Counted from the stretch's first letter, positions 46,834-55,549 are shown. The stretch is 64,000 nucleotides of DNA from Pelagibius marinus (GCF_014925385.1 NZ_JACSDK010000008.1:244694-308693), one strand, 5' to 3'. The notes: generated by a model not told the origin, from the letters alone. Translations and numbers: made by a program.

Positions 46834-47583
46834 GTGGCGAAGGGCAGGATCTACAGCGGTATCGGCGGCTGGACTTTCGAGCCGTGGCGCGGCGTCTTCT
46901 ACCCCAAGGGGCTGGTGCAGCGCCGCGAGCTGGAGTACGCCAGCCGCGCCCTCACCTCCATCGAGATCAACGGCACCTACTACTCCAGCTTCAAGGAGCC
47001 GAGCTGGATGAAGTGGCACGCCGAGACGCCGGAGGGTTTCGTCTTCTCGGTCAAGGCCTCGCGCTACTGCACCAACCGCAAGCAGCTTGCCGCCGCCGCG
47101 GAGTCCATCCAGCGCTTCCTCGGCCAGGGCCTGCACCTGCTGGGCGCGCGCCTCGGGCCGATCAATTGGCAGTTCATGGAGACCAAAAAGTTCGACGCCG
47201 AGGACATGGCCGACTTCTTCAAGCTGCTGCCCAAGGACATCGAGGGCCTGCCGCTGCGCCACGCCCTGGAGGTGCGCCACCCGAGCTTCCAGGACAAAGC
47301 CTTCTACGACCTGGCCCGCAAGCACAACGCCGCCATCGTCTATGCCGACCACGAGCGCTTCCCGCGCATCGACGAGCCGACCGCCGACTTCACCTACGCC
47401 CGCTTGATGCAGTCACGTGAGGAAGAGGAGGCCGGCTACGGCGCCAAGGACCTCGACGCCTGGGTGAAGCAGGCGAAGACCTGGGCCAAGAAGGGCGACG
47501 TCTACGCCTACTTCATCTCCGGCGCCAAGGTGAAGAACCCGGCGGCGGCCACGGCGTTCATCGAGCGGCTGGGCGGCAAGTAA
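46834..47583 (+). CDS. DUF72 family protein
   Basis: The 249-residue TIM-barrel-like protein starts at GTG 46834 behind AGGGAGAG. DUF72 landmarks: IGGWTFEPWRGVFYPKGL near residue 10, YASRALTSIEINGTYYSSFKEPSWMKWHAETPEGFVFSVKAS near residue 30, LEVRHPSF near 145 and IVYADHERFPRI near 170. The family (YecE-like) has unknown enzymatic function. It is the last gene with core-chromosome character before base composition changes at about 47,590. Confidence 0.9.
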   Translation: MAKGRIYSGIGGWTFEPWRGVFYPKGLVQRRELEYASRALTSIEINGTYYSSFKEPSWMKWHAETPEGFVFSVKASRYCTNRKQLAAAAESIQRFLGQGLHLLGARLGPINWQFMETKKFDAEDMADFFKLLPKDIEGLPLRHALEVRHPSFQDKAFYDLARKHNAAIVYADHERFPRIDEPTADFTYARLMQSREEEEAGYGAKDLDAWVKQAKTWAKKGDVYAYFISGAKVKNPAAATAFIERLGGK

Positions 47584-47678
47584 GTCTCAGGAAAGAATGG
47601 TGCCCAGGGGCGGAACGCATAAATTGTGCCAAATCAATAGTTTATATATCTGCGGGGTTTGAAAACGCGTACAGCACA

Positions 47679-47810
47679 TCAATATCTTAGCCTAGCCTGT
47701 GTTGTACCAGCCCCCCCCCGCGCGACGGGTGCCGTCTCGACCTTCGAGACGGCCTGCTGGGCACCAAGGGTCAATGCGGCCAGGGCAGCCGCCGACTGAC
47801 AGAATTTCAT
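47679..47810 (-). pseudogene. truncated secreted-protein gene remnant (signal peptide only)
   Basis: ATG 47810 has a strong ribosome-binding site (GGGGGAG) and opens a frame that reads MKFCQSAAALAALTLGAQQA, a convincing signal peptide, but stops after 43 codons beyond a C9/G9 tract. The start resembles those of AapJ-type amino-acid receptors (MKFLKSLAALAALTVG-type). An AapJ-like receptor without its own signal peptide occurs fused to other sequence at 50799-52259, so this may be the left-behind 5' end of such a gene. That link is inference. Confidence 0.35.
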
Positions 47811-47968
47811 GGCATGCACTCCCCCGCGATGATTTTCTCAACCGGAGCACATCCCAGAGTCGCCGTAAACGCATCTCATCACGTAAAAGGTCGCCACCGC
47901 ACACCTTGATCCGGCGATCGGGTTAACCATATCTTTGATAGGGATTATCCAAGTAGGAAATCAAACGG

Positions 47969-48304
47969 ATGAAGTATTCTCGTGAATGGCCCGGCTTCTG
48001 CCGGACTTGTGGAAAGTGGGGTTGCGCTGGCGCACTCGCTGGCAGTCTGGTGGCGGCTGGTTGGGCGTACGCGACGTGCAAGGGCGGCCGATGCGATGCG
48101 GGCGAGCTTGGCCGCATCCCGATGCCTCAGTTCACGGTGACGAGTACCAGTTCGGCTGCCCCCTCTGACTCGGTAACGATCCACAACAACGTGACCGACG
48201 AGGAGGTGGAATTCGTCGTGCTGAACGCGAAGACTTACCAGCACTACGACCTCGAGGCATTAGCTTCCGCCACGATGACGCCGCGCATCATCCGCAGCAC
48301 TTAG
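47969..48304 (+). CDS. hypothetical small protein (doubtful)
   Basis: This 111-residue open frame starts with ATG 47969 and a weak GGAAA-like site. It has no recognised family. The middle (MPQFTVTSTSSAAPSDSVTIHNNVTDEEVEFVVLNAKTYQHYDLEAL) looks protein-like, while the first 50 residues are low in pattern. A frame on the minus strand over the same bases is equally long. I give it as possible only. Confidence 0.25.
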   Translation: MKYSREWPGFCRTCGKWGCAGALAGSLVAAGWAYATCKGGRCDAGELGRIPMPQFTVTSTSSAAPSDSVTIHNNVTDEEVEFVVLNAKTYQHYDLEALASATMTPRIIRST

Positions 48305-48321
48305 AGGACACCAACGCCGCA

Positions 48322-48345
48322 GCAGTGATCCATGACGATCACTGC
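48322..48345. repeat. inverted repeat (operator or terminator stem)
   Basis: GCAGTGATC (48322-48330) and GATCACTGC (48337-48345) form a perfect 9-bp inverted repeat with a 6-base spacer. It lies 18 bases after the doubtful small gene. No T-run follows, so an operator is as likely as a terminator. Confidence 0.35.
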
Positions 48346-48460
48346 GTCGTCGTCCTGCATCTCACGCCTGCCGCCTGCATTGTTATCCGGAGGCCGGTTG
48401 TCCACTTTGGCTCACTTCGACCGGCTGCGCCGCTCGTGAAAGACGCAGTAGGCTGAGTGC

Positions 48461-48703
48461 TCATCCTTGGTCTCCATGGGGCACCGCCGTACGTGCTGGT
48501 CGCGTTTGACATCTATACCTCGTTTCCGCTTCCACCACCTCACTTTTGCGCCGTGCCTCAGCTTCGTGGACCTCAGCGGCTTCAAGTGCGGACTCCACTT
48601 CGCTTACCGTCAGCTGAAGATCCTGAGCCGCAAGCTGGATCGCGCCGAGTCGCTCAGACGCACTAGCGCCTGTCTCCATCAAGCCCTTCCAAGTCTTAGC
48701 CAT
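48461..48703 (-). CDS. hypothetical small helical protein (doubtful)
   Basis: An 80-residue frame from ATG 48703 begins MAKTWKGLMETGASASERL and contains a helical, alanine- and glutamate-rich stretch (AAQDLQLTVSEVESALEAAEVHEAEARRKSEVVEAETRYR). The pattern suggests a short coiled coil. No family recognised. Support is limited to amino-acid pattern. Confidence 0.3.
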   Translation of the reverse strand: MAKTWKGLMETGASASERLGAIQLAAQDLQLTVSEVESALEAAEVHEAEARRKSEVVEAETRYRCQTRPARTAVPHGDQG

Positions 48704-48718
48704 CCGCAACGATCCCAC

Positions 48719-49469
48719 CCCTGGAAGGCCTGCGGCCTGGTGATGCCGGCTGTGCAGGGGCGTCCTCGATCTCGCTGCGCTCGTGCGGGGCCGCCGGGAA
48801 CCCCGCTCCGCCGATCGCCGCTTCCCGCCGCGCAGGGCGCGGCTCCTGACAGGCTCCCTTTTCCTGAATCGCTAAGCTCTATCGATGGCGCGCGGCCGCT
48901 GGGGGAGGCCGCGCCGGTCTTTCGGTGCTGAATGGAAAGCGAGATTCCGACCCCCCTTCCCTCGCGAGGACAATCAGCCGGGCCGTGTCCTCGCCTGCGG
49001 CCGCGGGCCGCACCACCCTGGCAGTTTCCCCCTGCCCCTTTCCCTCCGCAGTTCGCCACGAGGCAGGGGTTGATGCGCGGCATCACCCCCCCCTTCGGGG
49101 ATTGCACGGCAACGGAGGACAGCGATATGGCAGTCAGAGCCAGTTGAGCACCCTGCCAGTGGCCCCTACGCCTTCCTCTAGCGGGAAGAACGGGCCTAGC
49201 CGCAGGCATTGGGTTGTCCTCTCAGGGGCCAAGTTCGCGGGCAATCCCTTCTCCTTCAAGTGCCGAATCTGGTCCTGACCCAGCCGCACTGAAACCCTTC
49301 TGGCAGGTATTCTTCCGCCGCCCTACGGGCTTTGCATCGCGAAGCAACAAAACCGGCCGCCAGGGTGCTCCCTACGTCCGCTCCACCGGGTTCAATACGT
49401 CTGCGCCAGGCCCTCTCCGATCGGCATCGAAGGGATAGGCCCTTCGAACCAATGAGAGAGGACAACCTA
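48719..49469. other. long non-coding stretch with duplicated leader (copy A)
   Basis: This 750-base interval has no convincing gene. Its centre (48941-49129) is copy A of a leader repeated at 58200-58390; the start codon at the end of copy A opens only a 6-codon frame (MAVRAS). The rest, up to the DUF736 gene, contains short open frames in all directions and looks degenerate, as if the gene formerly behind copy A had been lost. Confidence 0.4.
48941..49129 (+). repeat. duplicated leader, copy A
   Basis: About 189 bases that match 58200-58390 at close to nine positions in ten by eye. Both copies end in a C-rich TTCG hairpin, the ribosome-binding site GGAGGACAGCGA and an ATG. Copy A leads into MAVRAS and a stop, whereas copy B leads into the methyltransferase gene. 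The shape suggests a mobile or recombining regulatory cassette. Confidence 0.7.
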
Positions 49470-49790
49470 ATGCCAGCTATCAGGTACGTCACCCGCACAG
49501 ACGAAGACTTCAAGGGTAACCTCAAAACTCTGAGCATTAAGGCGCCGATCGAGATCGCGTGCAACGCCAACAAGACGGCCGACAAGCAGCCCGATTACCT
49601 GATCTTCGTGGAGGGCGTTGAAGTCGGTGCCGCCTGGAACCGGGTCTCAAACACAAGCGGCAACGAGTACGTCTCGCTTCAACTCGCCACCCCGGAGTTC
49701 GGCCCGCGCAAGCTCTACGCCAACCTCGGCGTCGCCGCCGGCCAGGACGATCCGGACACCTTTGCGATCATCTGGAACCCGACGGACTAA
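49470..49790 (+). CDS. DUF736 family protein
   Basis: The 106-residue protein starts at ATG 49470 behind GAGAGAGG. It has the DUF736 pattern: GNLKTLSIKAPIEIACN, DYLIFVEGVEVGAAWNRVS, EYVSLQLATPEFGPRKLYANLG and the final FAIIWNPTD. DUF736 proteins are typical of alphaproteobacterial plasmids and integrative elements, usually near conjugation or replication genes. Function unknown. A TTCG-loop hairpin CGAAGGG-ATAGG-CCCTTCG lies just upstream, and a strong terminator follows at 49798. Confidence 0.87.
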   Translation: MPAIRYVTRTDEDFKGNLKTLSIKAPIEIACNANKTADKQPDYLIFVEGVEVGAAWNRVSNTSGNEYVSLQLATPEFGPRKLYANLGVAAGQDDPDTFAIIWNPTD

Positions 49791-49797
49791 CCACCGC

Positions 49798-49830
49798 GGG
49801 GCCGCCCTTCGGGGCGGCCCCCACTTTCTT
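49798..49830 (+). terminator. intrinsic terminator after the DUF736 gene
   Basis: GGGGCCGCCC pairs with GGGCGGCCCC across a TTCG tetraloop, followed by ACTTTCTT. The stem is very stable, and it sits 7 bases after the DUF736 stop. The 264 bases beyond it up to 50095 are AT-rich and hold no gene; they probably contain the promoter of the next operon. Confidence 0.8.
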
Positions 49831-50094
49831 GCAGGCATACTGTCATGTACTGCGAATTTGGGTAGCGCTACTAACCAGCGGCCTGAATCAGGGGACTGAG
49901 TCACGGTCTTTCGCGCAGCGCGGTTGCGGAACAAGCTGACGCTGTTACTTCGCAATAGCTACTGGCATCATGTTGATTAATTGTGGATGAATTTTGGCAG
50001 CTTTCATCCTATGGTAGTTCGGCTAGACTGAGGCGGAGCGTTCTCTCAATGGGGGTCGATTGGGTCGAGTATTCCCGATCGGGAGAAAGCGACA

Positions 50095-50787
50095 ATGATC
50101 AATTCATTTTCAGCTAGCAAGCTTGCAAGGGTAATCCACAGAGCACTTTTTGTGTCGCCCCGAGTGTTTCCGACGCTTGCGATACTTTTTTATTTCTGCG
50201 GCTGGCAATATGTGGGCGAGTATTTCTCTCAATTTGGGATTAGGTCATCTGATTTCGATCTAGATGAATACACATTCTTTCTATACACATTTAATGTCTT
50301 AATCGCTGTTCCGAGCTTGATCCCGTCACAACTGGCTTTGGTGGCAAGCGCCGTTGGAGTGCTGATTGTGGGGCTTTCCAGTCCATTGTGGATTAGTCTC
50401 CTGCCGCCAAAACTCCCGCGCCTGCTGCTGATCCGGTTGTTGGTGTGGACGGGGTTGATAGTTGTTCTCGTTCTGATCGGCCAAGCGGTGGGACGTAAGC
50501 ACGCGAGCGCCGTGCTGGCTGGTGAAGCACGCCAGGTCAACGTCTTCTTCACTAAGGATGCCACAGCGCACTTCGTCGAAAACTTGAAGGAGGGTGGAGC
50601 TAATCAACGCTTTGAAGCGATACGAAGAGCATCAGAGTTAGGTGGACTAGCATTGATTTGGCGGAGTGATACCGAGTCTATTTTTTTGCAGTACGAAACG
50701 CAGGGAGATCTTCTTGGTGAACCGCGGGAGATTTTCCGTGTCAATAACAGACACATTTTTATGACTGTGAGCCGGCCCGAGAACTAA
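50095..50787 (+). CDS. three-helix membrane protein, function unknown
   Basis: The 230-residue protein starts at ATG 50095 behind GGGAGAAAG. It has hydrophobic helices near residues 22-42 (FPTLAILFYFCGWQYVGEYF), 60-95 and 108-133 (LLLIRLLVWTGLIVVLVLIGQAVG), then a soluble C-terminal half (ARQVNVFFTKDATAHFVENL). It is clearly AT-richer than the core genes. It is followed after 11 bases by the chimeric amino-acid-binding gene, so the two form an operon. No family recognised. Confidence 0.7.
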   Translation: MINSFSASKLARVIHRALFVSPRVFPTLAILFYFCGWQYVGEYFSQFGIRSSDFDLDEYTFFLYTFNVLIAVPSLIPSQLALVASAVGVLIVGLSSPLWISLLPPKLPRLLLIRLLVWTGLIVVLVLIGQAVGRKHASAVLAGEARQVNVFFTKDATAHFVENLKEGGANQRFEAIRRASELGGLALIWRSDTESIFLQYETQGDLLGEPREIFRVNNRHIFMTVSRPEN

Positions 50788-50798
50788 GGACTCAGACC

Positions 50799-52259
50799 AT
50801 GGCATATGTTCGACGCATATCATGCTCGCTGCTCAGTCTCCTGGCTCTCGTGGGGACTTTGGCGCAGGAAGCAATAGCCGGAGACTGGGAGTTTGTAACA
50901 GATCAATATGGTCGAGCGCTGGGGCTTACTTGGGTGGGGCCGGCAAAGAAACAATCCGGCCAGCTAGCGCGTCATTTAGCTGAAGGTACTCTATTGTTTG
51001 TTCCGTGTGCGAAAGGTGATGTCCTCTATGGCGAGAATTTTATGCGGAGAGCGGATAACAACTGCCGCGGTGATTTCGCCTATTGGCCCGGGGATCTGAT
51101 TGAGCTACTAGCCCCTGATCCAGGGCGCCGTATCACACTGCTAGGTCCACCTAGCGCCTGCGCTATCTGTACTGAGCAGGCTTTTGCTGAATTCGATCTG
51201 CCTGATCACGTAATCATCGATCAGGGCGCGATGGAAGGAGTGGTCCTCGCAGAGTGGAAAGGAATTACACTAGCCGATGAAGACCGGGTTGAGGTAGCAA
51301 CAGCAAGTCAAACATTAGAGAATGTGCGCGCAGAAGGTTTCGTACAGTGCGGCGTCTCTGCCCAAGTTCCTGGGTTTTCGTTTACCGACGATGCTGGCAA
51401 CTGGCAGGGCTTCGATCCGGCCGTCTGCCAGGCGGTAGCTGCGGCCGTGTTTGGTGATGCTTCCAAGGTGAAATACACCGCGGCTACCGGCAAAACTCGT
51501 TTCACGGCGCTGGCTTCCGGCGAAGTCGACATACTTGTGCGCGACACCACCTGGACCCTGAGCCGTGATGCCGAACTCGGCTTTAACTTCGTCGGTGTCA
51601 ACTACTACGACGGCCAGGGCTTCATGGTCCCGAAGGCGCTTGGCGTGACCAGCGCAAGGCAGCTCGACGGCGCCTCGGTCTGCATCCAGACCGGCACCAC
51701 GACTGAGCTGAACCTTGCGGAATACTTCCGGCTCAACAACATGAACTACGAGCCGGTGCCAATCGAGACCCACGAAGAAGCGCGCACCAACTACCTGGCT
51801 GGCCGCTGCGACGTCTACACCACGGACGCCTCCGACCTCGCGGCTTCCCGTGCGGCGTTCGACGATCCCGGTGCCCATATCATCTTGCCAGAGATCATTT
51901 CGAAGGAGCCGCTAGGCCCGCTCGTGCGTGAAGGCGACGATCCTTGGAGCGACATCGTTCGCTGGACGCTGAATGCAATGATCACTGCCGAGGAATACGG
52001 CGTGACCTCCGCGAACGTCGACGACATGGTTGCCAACAGCGACAATCCGGAAGTCCGGCGCCTATTGGGCGCCGAAGGCAACATAGGTGAGGCGCTAGGC
52101 CTCAACAGTACATGGGCCTACAACATTATCAAGCAGGTCGGCAACTATGGCGAGGTGTTCGATAGGTATATCGGAGCAAACTCGCCGATCGGACTGCAGC
52201 GCGGTATCAATGCGCAGTACAAGGATGGTGGCCTCATCTACTCACCGCCAATTCGGTAG
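50799..52259 (+). CDS. chimeric protein: unknown N-terminal domain fused to AapJ-like amino-acid-binding domain
   Basis: The 486-residue protein has a signal peptide (residues 1-28, LLSLLALVGTLAQEAIAG) and about 145 residues with five cysteines (PCAKGD, NNCRGD, CAICTE) in a region of no known family. From about residue 180 the sequence turns into a complete AapJ/BztA-type receptor: GFVQCGVSAQVPGFSF, FDPAVCQAVAAAVFGDASKVKYTA, NYYDGQGFMVPKALGVTSARQL, QTGTTTELNLAEYFR, CDVYTTDASDLAASRAA and the end YAPPIR-like YSPPIR. Base composition jumps at the same point from AT-rich to GC-rich, so the fusion looks recent or transferred. The receptor half lacks its own signal; the new N-terminus supplies one. 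Confidence 0.75.
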   Translation: MAYVRRISCSLLSLLALVGTLAQEAIAGDWEFVTDQYGRALGLTWVGPAKKQSGQLARHLAEGTLLFVPCAKGDVLYGENFMRRADNNCRGDFAYWPGDLIELLAPDPGRRITLLGPPSACAICTEQAFAEFDLPDHVIIDQGAMEGVVLAEWKGITLADEDRVEVATASQTLENVRAEGFVQCGVSAQVPGFSFTDDAGNWQGFDPAVCQAVAAAVFGDASKVKYTAATGKTRFTALASGEVDILVRDTTWTLSRDAELGFNFVGVNYYDGQGFMVPKALGVTSARQLDGASVCIQTGTTTELNLAEYFRLNNMNYEPVPIETHEEARTNYLAGRCDVYTTDASDLAASRAAFDDPGAHIILPEIISKEPLGPLVREGDDPWSDIVRWTLNAMITAEEYGVTSANVDDMVANSDNPEVRRLLGAEGNIGEALGLNSTWAYNIIKQVGNYGEVFDRYIGANSPIGLQRGINAQYKDGGLIYSPPIR

Positions 52260-52540
52260 TGATCACCTGCGCCACCCTGGCCCGAGCTGCCGAAAACGGT
52301 GCCGATGCCTCTGACCTCAACCACGTCCGGATCGAGGACGCAGACATCGCCGCGCTACGCTGCGAACTCAAGGCAGCACCGCAGACTGCCAGTTTCCTAG
52401 TCTGGCTCTGCAGCCGCGTCAAGCGAGAGCGCCCGACTGACCCAGCCTCGCTTCTGGTCAATAGTAGCTGGTGGCAACCGCAGCTAACTCCCCTCTGTTC
52501 TCGCACCGAAATCGGCTGCCTCTACGCGCTCAGCCTATAG
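52259..52540 (+). CDS. hypothetical short protein (doubtful)
   Basis: A 93-residue frame starts at GTG 52259, sharing the G of the preceding stop codon, and reads VITCATLARAAENGADASDLNHVRIEDADIAALRCELKAAP. GC content is like the receptor half of the preceding gene. No family is recognised, and it may be the continuation of the transferred segment rather than a gene. It ends just inside the opposite-strand gene that stops at 52522. Confidence 0.25.
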   Translation: MITCATLARAAENGADASDLNHVRIEDADIAALRCELKAAPQTASFLVWLCSRVKRERPTDPASLLVNSSWWQPQLTPLCSRTEIGCLYALSL

Positions 52541-53499
52541 CCCTCGTGGAGTTGTGCAGTCGTATAGGGTTGAGTTCCGTTTTCCTGCCTGATGATGGCA
52601 TGCATCATGCGGACTGCGAGGTCCGCATTGGCTTCAAAGTCGATTGGTTCGTTGACGTCGATGTTTAGGTAGTTTGCTACGGCCTCGGCATACGTCTGCG
52701 TCAGATTGTTGTCGCTTGGCGGCGCCCAGCGGCTGATCATCTGGAGTGTCGTGCGAAGATTGTGCAGTCGCTGATAGTTACGCAGCACTCGCGCTAAAGC
52801 ACGGAGGCCCCATTTTGGCTCGCTGAACACACAGAAAGTTGTTTCACGTTTCTGAACTATGTTCATATCATCTTCGTCGGCCAGACCCTTCCATTGAATT
52901 CCGTCGGCGCGCTTTATATTCCCCGGATTGTTGTTCCTAATTCCCCTCGGCATGCCAGGGGCCATATCGGCATTCTGGAAGCCATTATTGCCGGGCTCAC
53001 TTGGCGCTCGCTCATCGGCCGCTGCGGGCTCCAACACGACATGCGCTTTCCCTGTTGTTTGGGTATCCCAAAATCGCGGAACCACCTTTCCAAAGGCATC
53101 ATTCTCGAAAGCAACCCCTGCCTCAGCGTCAGATGGCTCGCGCGGGTAACGGGCCCAATGGACCATCTCATGCAGGACTTTAGCTATCAGGAATTGCTGG
53201 GCGTCTGCTTGCGAGTAAGCATCTTCGAACTTGGTGGCTACGAGGGAGTTTATTTCGATCAGATTGGGGTTGGTGTAGCGGAAGATTCCATCAAATCCGC
53301 CCAATTCCTTAAACCATAGGGATGGAAGTGATTGTCCGGGTTGTAGTGCGATTCTCGCTTTTGCCTCGCCCATCCAGCTGTGCACCAGAAAGGCATTCCA
53401 CACTTTCTCATGGGACAACGGAAGACGAGGAAGTCCCTCTTCAATAAATTCACAAGTTTTTGGAAACTTTGACTTCCAGAGCTTTGCAATGTTGACCAT
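52522..53499 (-). CDS. putative HExxH metallopeptidase fused to phage P5-like domain
   Basis: The 325-residue protein starts at ATG 53499 behind GGGAGAG. The N-terminal part (to about residue 150) carries LHEMVHWARYP with HEMVH at 110-114 and a following FENDAFG (131-137) that could give the third zinc ligand, like many small zinc peptidase toxins. From residue 183 the sequence is MPRGIRNNNPGNIKRADGIQWKGLA, then FCVFSEPKWGLRALARVLRNYQRLHNLRTTLQMISRWAPPSDNN, the pattern of phage P5-like structural/lysis proteins. No signal peptide. Fusion of the two is unusual. It is divergent from a lipoprotein gene at 53652. Function unknown; a toxin or phage-derived effector is possible. Confidence 0.65.
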   Translation of the reverse strand: MVNIAKLWKSKFPKTCEFIEEGLPRLPLSHEKVWNAFLVHSWMGEAKARIALQPGQSLPSLWFKELGGFDGIFRYTNPNLIEINSLVATKFEDAYSQADAQQFLIAKVLHEMVHWARYPREPSDAEAGVAFENDAFGKVVPRFWDTQTTGKAHVVLEPAAADERAPSEPGNNGFQNADMAPGMPRGIRNNNPGNIKRADGIQWKGLADEDDMNIVQKRETTFCVFSEPKWGLRALARVLRNYQRLHNLRTTLQMISRWAPPSDNNLTQTYAEAVANYLNIDVNEPIDFEANADLAVRMMHAIIRQENGTQPYTTAQLHEGYRLSA

Positions 53500-53651
53500 A
53501 GCGGGCTCTCCCTTAGTGCAGCGCGGCACCCCATTCCTCCAGGAAAGGCAAAGCAAATCGACTACACCTAAAGCGCAACACTATAGCGTAGCTCTCCCTC
53601 AGAGATAGTAGTATTCTATTATAAAGGGAGTTAGTCCGTACGGAGGGGGGG

Positions 53652-55523
53652 ATGCAGATTGTAGTACGACGCCGGACAAAGGCATTTCTTTTGGCTGGTC
53701 TTCTCACGACGGCGACGTCGTGCTCTTTTTGGGCTCCGACCGGTTCAGATATCACACCAGACAGTGTCGCCGAGAGCCTAACCGAGGGTGATTTGAAAGC
53801 TCAGTACTCGCTCGGCGAGGGCGCAGCATACGCGCATGAGTTGAGAGAGGCGTACCAAAGCAAGATCGACGAGCAGTTCCTACTTCGGAACCTTGCGGAT
53901 CTTGCCTTCATCCCGATAGCTGGCCTTGCGACATTCTATGGAATATCTAGCGCTCACACTGATGTCGTACTGGGATTGGCCATAGCTGGCACCAGCACGT
54001 ATCTCGCAGGACAGCGATTTGCGAATTCAACAGATCAATTGATCTATGCAAGTGGCATCTTGTCAATCAACTGCGTGCTAAGCAGCTTTGAAGGCCAAAG
54101 ATATGCCTATCAATATCGTGACATTTTGATCGAATTGGTTGGCGGTCCGGCCATAGTGGACGGTGAGCCGGAGATCGTAGAAAGCAAGATACTTAACCAA
54201 ATTGCTGAGCTTAAGGAAGCAATAGCAGGTCTTCCTGGAGAAAAACCTCAGTTGGTTTTGGACGCCGAAGCCCTAATTGAGACAGCGGAAACAGTCCGTA
54301 GTACTACGGGCAGGCAAGCGATCGGGCAGATTGATTCCGCCGGGGATCAGCTTGTCTTGGCTGTAAGCAACGTTAAGGCGCAAGTTGCCCAAGCCCTGAT
54401 CAACAATGCGCTTGACGCAGGGCGATTTCGTGATGCGGTCCAGGCAGCATTCCGAAGTTCTATTCCCACAGTTCCGAAAGCAGCCGATCAACCCGCAGCG
54501 GCTGCTGCGCCTGGTGTTAAGCATGCTCTCAACGCCAGTCAAATCGAAAGTATCCAAATGAAGATGGCCGCATTGGAAGCGAGCATTCGCACAGTGCGAG
54601 AGATTGCGGAGTTTGTTAGCGCTCCCCCATCTGCAGAGTCACTAAAGAGGTGCGCGGTGGATGTTGATGCCCAAGGTCTGACCCTCGCAGTGAGCAGATC
54701 GGGTCCAATCGTAGTTTCACTTGAGGGAGGCGGCACCTCGCTTACAAAGGATGTGGTCGTTAGCTTCACGATTTCAGGGGGTCGCCAACCATACAAGGCA
54801 GCATGGTCCGGCATCCTCCCTGCGGATCTCCTTGAGGCGCCAGAGATTACAACCGGTGGCGTCCTTACTGCCCGACTGAAAACAGGACTTCCACAGGGCG
54901 CATATGAGTTAGAGATTTTGGACTCGTCACAGCGAACGTCCCCAATTGTCGTAAAGGTGCAAGTTGGCGCTCGCCCATCTACTGCGGAAACCGTGACGCC
55001 GGAGGCTGAGGCCCAGCCGGACAGAACTGAAGTGCGGAAAGTCCAGGAATTTCTCCGATCAACTGAATTCGGAGCGAACGTCACGGTAAAGGGGGAGATC
55101 GATGAGGCGACCTTCAACGCGATCAAGGAATATCTTGAAAAGGAGGAGGGAATCGTACCTGACGCAATTGCGTCAATGCCGGAGACGGAGCTCGCTCTCA
55201 AAATGATGGAGATAGTCAAAGAGCGAGTTAGTCAAGTTCAGCAGTTTATTTTGGATAGTGGCATATCCTCCGCCGACGACGATGAAAACGCCAATACTCC
55301 GGAAAAGCCGTTAGTTGTCGATGGGGATCTTGGAAAGATCACCAGAGCAGCAATTAGTAAGTACCTATCCGAAGAGGTCGGTTTGAGCGCGGCTGAAGTA
55401 GCTCAAATGGATGACGCGGAAAAGTTCGCTCGCATCCTGGAACTCGCGAAGGGAATGCCTCTGCCGCTCGGTCCGGCAGCGCCTCCCGCTCCGGCGGGAG
55501 ACCCTAACTCTTCGGGCGGATGA
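53652..55523 (+). CDS. large lipoprotein with two peptidoglycan-binding-like repeats
   Basis: The 623-residue protein has a signal with cysteine 24 (LLTTATSC) as probable lipid-attachment site. Two hydrophobic segments at residues 85-120 could be membrane-associated. A helical, heptad-rich middle (about 180-335) is followed by an Ig-like beta region (LTLAVSRSGPIVVSLEGGG on). Residues 455-500 and 530-590 each resemble a PG_binding_1 unit (VQEFLRSTEFGANVTVKGEIDEATFNAIKEYLEKE; VQQFILDSG...GDLGKITRAAISKYLSEEVG). The C-terminus is proline-rich. It overlaps or abuts the next gene and probably works with it. No known family. Confidence 0.65.
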   Translation: MQIVVRRRTKAFLLAGLLTTATSCSFWAPTGSDITPDSVAESLTEGDLKAQYSLGEGAAYAHELREAYQSKIDEQFLLRNLADLAFIPIAGLATFYGISSAHTDVVLGLAIAGTSTYLAGQRFANSTDQLIYASGILSINCVLSSFEGQRYAYQYRDILIELVGGPAIVDGEPEIVESKILNQIAELKEAIAGLPGEKPQLVLDAEALIETAETVRSTTGRQAIGQIDSAGDQLVLAVSNVKAQVAQALINNALDAGRFRDAVQAAFRSSIPTVPKAADQPAAAAAPGVKHALNASQIESIQMKMAALEASIRTVREIAEFVSAPPSAESLKRCAVDVDAQGLTLAVSRSGPIVVSLEGGGTSLTKDVVVSFTISGGRQPYKAAWSGILPADLLEAPEITTGGVLTARLKTGLPQGAYELEILDSSQRTSPIVVKVQVGARPSTAETVTPEAEAQPDRTEVRKVQEFLRSTEFGANVTVKGEIDEATFNAIKEYLEKEEGIVPDAIASMPETELALKMMEIVKERVSQVQQFILDSGISSADDDENANTPEKPLVVDGDLGKITRAAISKYLSEEVGLSAAEVAQMDDAEKFARILELAKGMPLPLGPAAPPAPAGDPNSSGG

Positions 55524-55549
55524 GGATCGCAAGCAACAAGGAGAGGACG

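Noticed and set aside
47945..48244. A 99-codon minus-strand frame opposite the doubtful gene at 47969
   Set aside because: It is arginine/alanine-rich, without a ribosome-binding site or family signal. The plus-strand frame is marginally more protein-like.
48679..49209. A 176-codon minus-strand frame across leader copy A, with a similar one at 58138-58632 across copy B
   Set aside because: The shared peptide (SPKGGxxxxINPCLVANxxGK) comes from the duplicated DNA leader, not from a conserved gene. The two frames differ outside the repeat.
50799..52259. Annotating this gene simply as an AapJ receptor
   Set aside because: The first roughly 180 residues are unrelated to AapJ, and the signal peptide belongs to them; calling it only a receptor would hide the fusion.
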